From positions 8,494,001 to 8,558,000 of the forward strand of contig OY969418.1 of NCBI GenBank assembly GCA_963699175.1: a DNA stretch of 64,000 bases, in the 5' to 3' direction. The notes under the pieces are model-generated. The model made no database searches and was not told where the DNA came from. It saw only the letters and a list, made by a program, of their open reading frames with translations. The DNA is from JACPYM01 sp963699175. Its GTDB lineage: Bacteria > Acidobacteriota > Blastocatellia > RBC074. Positions 60,831-64,000 of this stretch are shown here, in pieces. A program made the translations under genes and the position numbers. Position 1 is the stretch's first letter. Each line of letters opens with the position of its first letter.

Positions 60831-62345
60831 ATGCTGACAGCTTATGAAAAGATGGCGCACTTGCTGCGCCGCGCGGGATTTGGCGCGCGCCCTGGCGAGA
60901 TCGAGAACTATCTCAAGCAGGGCTTCGAGGTGACCGTCGAGCAATTGATCAATTACGACAGCGTGACCGAAGCGCCCGACATCCCGGCCAATCCGACAAC
61001 GCGCGACGGCACGTTCAACATTCGCTTGCTCGACATCGAGGCTACCGTCTCGTGGTGGCTCGAAATAATGCTCAAGACGCGTCGCCCGTTGCGCGAACGG
61101 ATGGTGCTCTTCTGGCACGATCATTTCGCCACGGCGGTTAGCAAGGTGGGCGCGCCCAATGGCTACAAATATCTTTATTGGCAGAACCTGCTCTTTCGCC
61201 AGTACGCGACGGGCAATTTCCGCGCGCTGCTCAAAGCGGTCAACCGCGACCCGGCGATGTTGTGGTGGCTGGACAACTATCTCAACCTGAAGGACAGCCC
61301 GAACGAGAATTATGCGCGCGAGTTGCTTGAAATCTTTACATTAGGGCTGGAGGCTTTTAACGCGGGCGTCTACACCGAGCCGGATGTGCAGCAAGCGGCG
61401 CGCGCCTTTACTGGTTGGGGCTTGATCACGCGCGACCAAGACCCGGAGCGGATGAACGAGCAGAATGGGCCGATTGCCGATCCCGCGCAGGTCGTGCTGA
61501 TCCCGCCCGCGACGGCCAATAATTCGCTCGCGTCGCAGCGTCACGATTACCGCGACAAGACCGTTTTCGGCGTGACGCGCAATTTCAATGGCGACGACAT
61601 CGTGGATTTGATCCTCGATCACGAGCCGCAACGCAGCTACGCCGCGCGCCTGATCGGCAAGAAGCTCTTTGAACATTTCGCCTACGAGAATCCGGAAGAG
61701 AGCGTCATTCAGCATCTGGCTGAAGTTGCCAAGCGCACCGACTTCGACATCAAAGCGATGCTGCGCGATCTGTTTTTGAACGTGAAGGAGTTTTACTCCG
61801 ACCGGGCCATGCACGCGCTGGTCAAATGGCCGGTCTACTACACGGCGAGCGCCGTGCGTCTGCTGCAAGGCTCGATCAACACGAACGGATTGTATGGCGG
61901 CGGTTTTGGCGGCTTCAACGTGCCGCAGCCGACGACCATCGGGGCAATGGGGATGGTGCTGCTCAATCCGCCCGATGTCTTCGGTTGGCCGGGGCGCGAA
62001 GATTGGCTGACGACTTCGCAGCTTTTTGCGAGGATGAATTTCGCGGCTGGCTTCACCAGCAATCGCAGCACCACGCCAGGCAATACAGGCATTCCGCTCG
62101 ATACGGTGCTTGCCACGGGCGGCTTGGGAGCGAATGCAACAGCCGAGCAGGTAGTGGACTACTTTATCAACTTGCTGGTGCAAACGTCGCTCAGCGACGA
62201 GGCGCGACAAGCGTTGATTCGCTATTTGAAAAAAGACGATCAAGGCAATGTGGGCGGCTTTACGTTGGACGCTGTCACCAAAGACAAGAAGGTGCGCGGG
62301 CTGATTCACTTGTTGCTCTCGTGCCCGGAGGCGCAGAGTTTTTGA
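60831..62345 (+). CDS. DUF1800 protein, tandem pair 2
   Basis: The 504-residue protein starts at 60831 (MLTAYEKMAHLLRRAGFGAR) behind GAGGTGAG; a GTG at 60822 is less likely. It is close in sequence to the first pair's DUF1800: INYDSVTEAPDIPANPTT, VNRDPAMLWWLDNYLNLKDS, PNENYARELLEIFTLGLEAF, DVQQAARAFTGWG and VFGWPGREDWLTTSQLF. Differences lie mostly in surface loops. The duplication produced two operons that are both intact. No signal peptide. Confidence 0.92.
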   Translation: MLTAYEKMAHLLRRAGFGARPGEIENYLKQGFEVTVEQLINYDSVTEAPDIPANPTTRDGTFNIRLLDIEATVSWWLEIMLKTRRPLRERMVLFWHDHFATAVSKVGAPNGYKYLYWQNLLFRQYATGNFRALLKAVNRDPAMLWWLDNYLNLKDSPNENYARELLEIFTLGLEAFNAGVYTEPDVQQAARAFTGWGLITRDQDPERMNEQNGPIADPAQVVLIPPATANNSLASQRHDYRDKTVFGVTRNFNGDDIVDLILDHEPQRSYAARLIGKKLFEHFAYENPEESVIQHLAEVAKRTDFDIKAMLRDLFLNVKEFYSDRAMHALVKWPVYYTASAVRLLQGSINTNGLYGGGFGGFNVPQPTTIGAMGMVLLNPPDVFGWPGREDWLTTSQLFARMNFAAGFTSNRSTTPGNTGIPLDTVLATGGLGANATAEQVVDYFINLLVQTSLSDEARQALIRYLKKDDQGNVGGFTLDAVTKDKKVRGLIHLLLSCPEAQSF

Positions 62346-62347
62346 TT

Positions 62348-62447
62348 CCTGGGAGCGCACGCGGCTCGCGTGCGTGCTTGGAGTTGGACGCACTTCCGGT
62401 AAGTGCATCTCCGCCAGCCCCGCACGCGAGCCGCGTGCGCTCCCAGG
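62348..62447. repeat. GGGAGCGCACGCGGCTCGCG palindromic element, copy 2
   Basis: Perfect 27-bp arms (62348-62374 and 62421-62447) with a 46-bp spacer. It begins 2 bp after the DUF1800 stop and ends 10 bp before the DUF1501 ATG, i.e. the position of the unrelated element in pair 1. The family is the one at 38449-38546. Confidence 0.98.
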
Positions 62448-62457
62448 TGGGAGAATT

Positions 62458-63735
62458 ATGACTAACACGACTCGCAGAGATTTTATCAAAACTGGCGCAG
62501 CCGCAGTGAGCATGTTGCCGGTCATCAATCGCCAAGCTTACGGAGTTACCGTAGTCGAAAGTTTGCGCCAGCCCTTGTTAGCCGAAGACCGCGTGCTGGT
62601 GATTGTCGAATTGGGCGGCGGCAACGACCCGTTGAACACCTTCGTACCGTTGCAGCAGTACGACATCTACAAAAGCTTTCGCTCGCGCTTGGCGATTGCG
62701 AAAGAGCAGGTCTTGCCGCTCTACGGTTCAACCACGCGCGGCTTGTCGCCGAACTTGAGCGCCATCAAGCCAGTGGCTGATGCGGGCAAGCTGGCGGTAA
62801 TCCAAGCGGTGCACTATCCGAATCCGAATTTGTCGCACGACGGCTCGCGCACGATCTATCGCATTGGCGACACCAACGTGACGGTGACGGGGCAGTCAGG
62901 TTGGATTGGCCGCCATTCGGCGCTCTTTGGCAGCAAAGACAATCCGCTCGACACGGTTGGCATTGGCGGCGTCAACACCGTGCTGCAAGCACAAGGCGCA
63001 AAGATTTCCGGCATCAGCGCCGACCAGCAGGGCAATGCGTTGGGCTATTCATTCAACGGCGATCCGCGTTTTCCCGCTGACCGCGCAAACCAGCTTGAAG
63101 CCGCGCGACTGTTGGCGCAGGGCAACGCGGCGCGCTACTACACCGCTTTGAGTAAGCAGGTCGAGACCGATGCGTTTGACAGCTCCGATCTAGTGGCACA
63201 GGCGCTTGCCAGGTATACGAGCAGCGTGAGTTATCCCAACACGCCGTTTGCGGGTGGCTTGAAATTGGTCTCGAAGCTGGCTTCGTCCACGTCTCCGGCG
63301 TTGGGCACGCGGGTTTATTACATTTCGTTGGGCGGCTTCGATACGCACGGGAATCAGGACAAAGATCATCCTGCGCTGTTGAAGCAATTGGGCGAGGGCT
63401 TGAAGGCGTTTTATGACGATCTGGTGGCGCACAACTTGATTGACAAAGTGCTGGTGATGGTCTGGTCGGAGTTTGGCCGCCGCGTAGCCGACAATGCCAG
63501 CAACGGCACCGATCACGGTGAGGCCAACGATATTGTTTTCATCGGCGGGCGCGTCAAAGGTGGTGTTTACGGCAGCGATCCGAGCTTGACTGATCTGCAC
63601 GCGGGAAATCTGAAATACAAGATTGATTTCCGCGAGGTTTACGCAAGCGTCATTCAAAACTGGTTCGGCAACTCGGCGGGCGAGACCGCGCAGGTGTTGA
63701 ATGGCAGTTACAACACGATTGGCTTTTTAGCTTGA
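62458..63735 (+). CDS. DUF1501 protein, tandem pair 2, Tat-exported
   Basis: The 425-residue protein starts at 62458. MTNTTRRDFIKTGAAAVSML is a Tat signal (TRRDFIK). Conserved blocks agree with the first DUF1501: VLVIVELGGGNDPLNTFVPL, VHYPNPNLSHDGSRTIYRIG, VYYISLGGFDTHGNQDKDHP and VWSEFGRRVADNASNGTDHG. The ribosome-binding site GGGAG lies right behind the palindrome at 62348-62447. The open frame further upstream to 62374 is produced by the element. With the DUF1800 gene it forms the second of two duplicated operons. Confidence 0.92.
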   Translation: MTNTTRRDFIKTGAAAVSMLPVINRQAYGVTVVESLRQPLLAEDRVLVIVELGGGNDPLNTFVPLQQYDIYKSFRSRLAIAKEQVLPLYGSTTRGLSPNLSAIKPVADAGKLAVIQAVHYPNPNLSHDGSRTIYRIGDTNVTVTGQSGWIGRHSALFGSKDNPLDTVGIGGVNTVLQAQGAKISGISADQQGNALGYSFNGDPRFPADRANQLEAARLLAQGNAARYYTALSKQVETDAFDSSDLVAQALARYTSSVSYPNTPFAGGLKLVSKLASSTSPALGTRVYYISLGGFDTHGNQDKDHPALLKQLGEGLKAFYDDLVAHNLIDKVLVMVWSEFGRRVADNASNGTDHGEANDIVFIGGRVKGGVYGSDPSLTDLHAGNLKYKIDFREVYASVIQNWFGNSAGETAQVLNGSYNTIGFLA

Positions 63736-63743
63736 TTTTACGC

Positions 63744-63880
63744 GTACCGTAGACTGTCTAGTCTGCGGAAGTCTCGTGAAGCGAAAAAGTCGAAGGGATC
63801 AAACATTCTGCCCGGTGTTCTTACGCTCCGACAGTGTTCGAGCAACGGGAATCCTCCGCAGACTAGACAGTCTACGGTAC
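63744..63880. repeat. 26-bp inverted repeat upstream of an exported protein
   Basis: Perfect arms 63744-63769 and 63855-63880 (arm begins GTACCGTAGACTGTCTAGTC) with an 85-bp spacer. Each arm contains AGACT-GTCT-AGTCT. It ends 20 bp before the ATG at 63901. Confidence 0.98.
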
Positions 63881-63900
63881 ATGTTCGGAGGAGACGCAGT

Positions 63901-64000
63901 ATGCGAGCACAGACTCACTCCAATTCGATACGCTGGTTCTTTCTGATTGGCTTCAGCCTTTGTCTGAGTGCGCTGATGTGGATGCCGCAGGCACAGGCGC
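63901..64000 (+). CDS. exported protein, N-terminus only
   Basis: The gene starts at ATG 63901 behind GGAGGAGA and runs out of the window after 33 residues. The visible part is a signal peptide (RWFFLIGFSLCLSALMWMP, probable cut after AQA). Function cannot be told. Confidence 0.75.
   Translation, partial: MRAQTHSNSIRWFFLIGFSLCLSALMWMPQAQA

Noticed and set aside
57827..63735. Prophage or transposon from the tandem duplicated genes
   Set aside because: The genes are DUF1800/DUF1501 operons with no integrase, transposase or phage genes.

Overview
The window looks like a piece of chromosome from a Gram-negative, Acidobacteriota-like bacterium, most likely the class Blastocatellia or a relative. 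The assignment is an inference from gene content: an Oar-type TonB-dependent receptor with an N-terminal carboxypeptidase-regulatory domain, DUF1800/DUF1501 gene pairs, a membrane-bound-dehydrogenase/HEAT/cytochrome c protein, many Tat signals, a pilin/PilM cluster, and no phage or IS transposase. No rRNA, tRNA or CRISPR was recognised.

Layout. 1-2.5 kb: end of a type IV pilus/type II secretion cluster (two pseudopilins, PilM/GspL-like protein), then a cytochrome c lipoprotein. 2.8-9.1 kb: orphan anti-sigma factor, glycerophosphodiesterase, a Spy-like/DUF1800 fusion, a lysophospholipid acyltransferase and an ArnT-like glycosyltransferase. 9.6-11.9 kb: TIR-NB-ARC-TPR immune-type protein. 12.3-22.4 kb: Tat-exported TIM-barrel protein, small membrane proteins, MgtE, RecO, pyruvate phosphate dikinase, a nucleotidyltransferase-like protein and an acid phosphatase. 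22.9-25.7 kb: MerR/TipAS regulator, P-loop protein, response regulator, ThuA protein. 25.9-33 kb: a tightly packed catabolic-looking operon (EamA transporter, phytanoyl-CoA-dioxygenase-like enzyme, sugar isomerase, Gfo/Idh/MocA oxidoreductase, an unknown protein, amidohydrolase, ceramidase-like hydrolase). 33.1-37.4 kb: Uma2 nuclease and, on the other strand, a translationally coupled pair made of a membrane-anchored TIR protein and a secreted TPR protein with an exact 50-residue repeat. 37.4-50.3 kb: mostly exported catabolic and uptake proteins on the minus strand (esterase, heme/HEAT protein, cupin, NTF2-like, TonB receptor, heparinase II/III, MetE-like). 50.7-56.6 kb: histidine kinase plus NtrC-type regulator, PG-binding/BON protein, and an efflux adaptor plus ABC ATPase without permease. 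56.6-64 kb: a small ORF plus DUF6036 protein, then two tandem DUF1800-DUF1501 operons and the start of another exported protein.

The strongest unexplained signal is a population of at least 17 long, often perfect, inverted-repeat elements (about 55-335 bp) of several unrelated sequence families. About ten of them end only 10-20 bp upstream of a start codon, leaving just room for a ribosome-binding site. The two paralogous DUF1800-DUF1501 pairs carry two unrelated elements at the same place, and two elements are fused in frame to the N-terminus of exported proteins. The second candidate for an undescribed system is the membrane TIR/secreted TPR pair, which could carry an envelope signal to a cytosolic NAD-cleaving domain.
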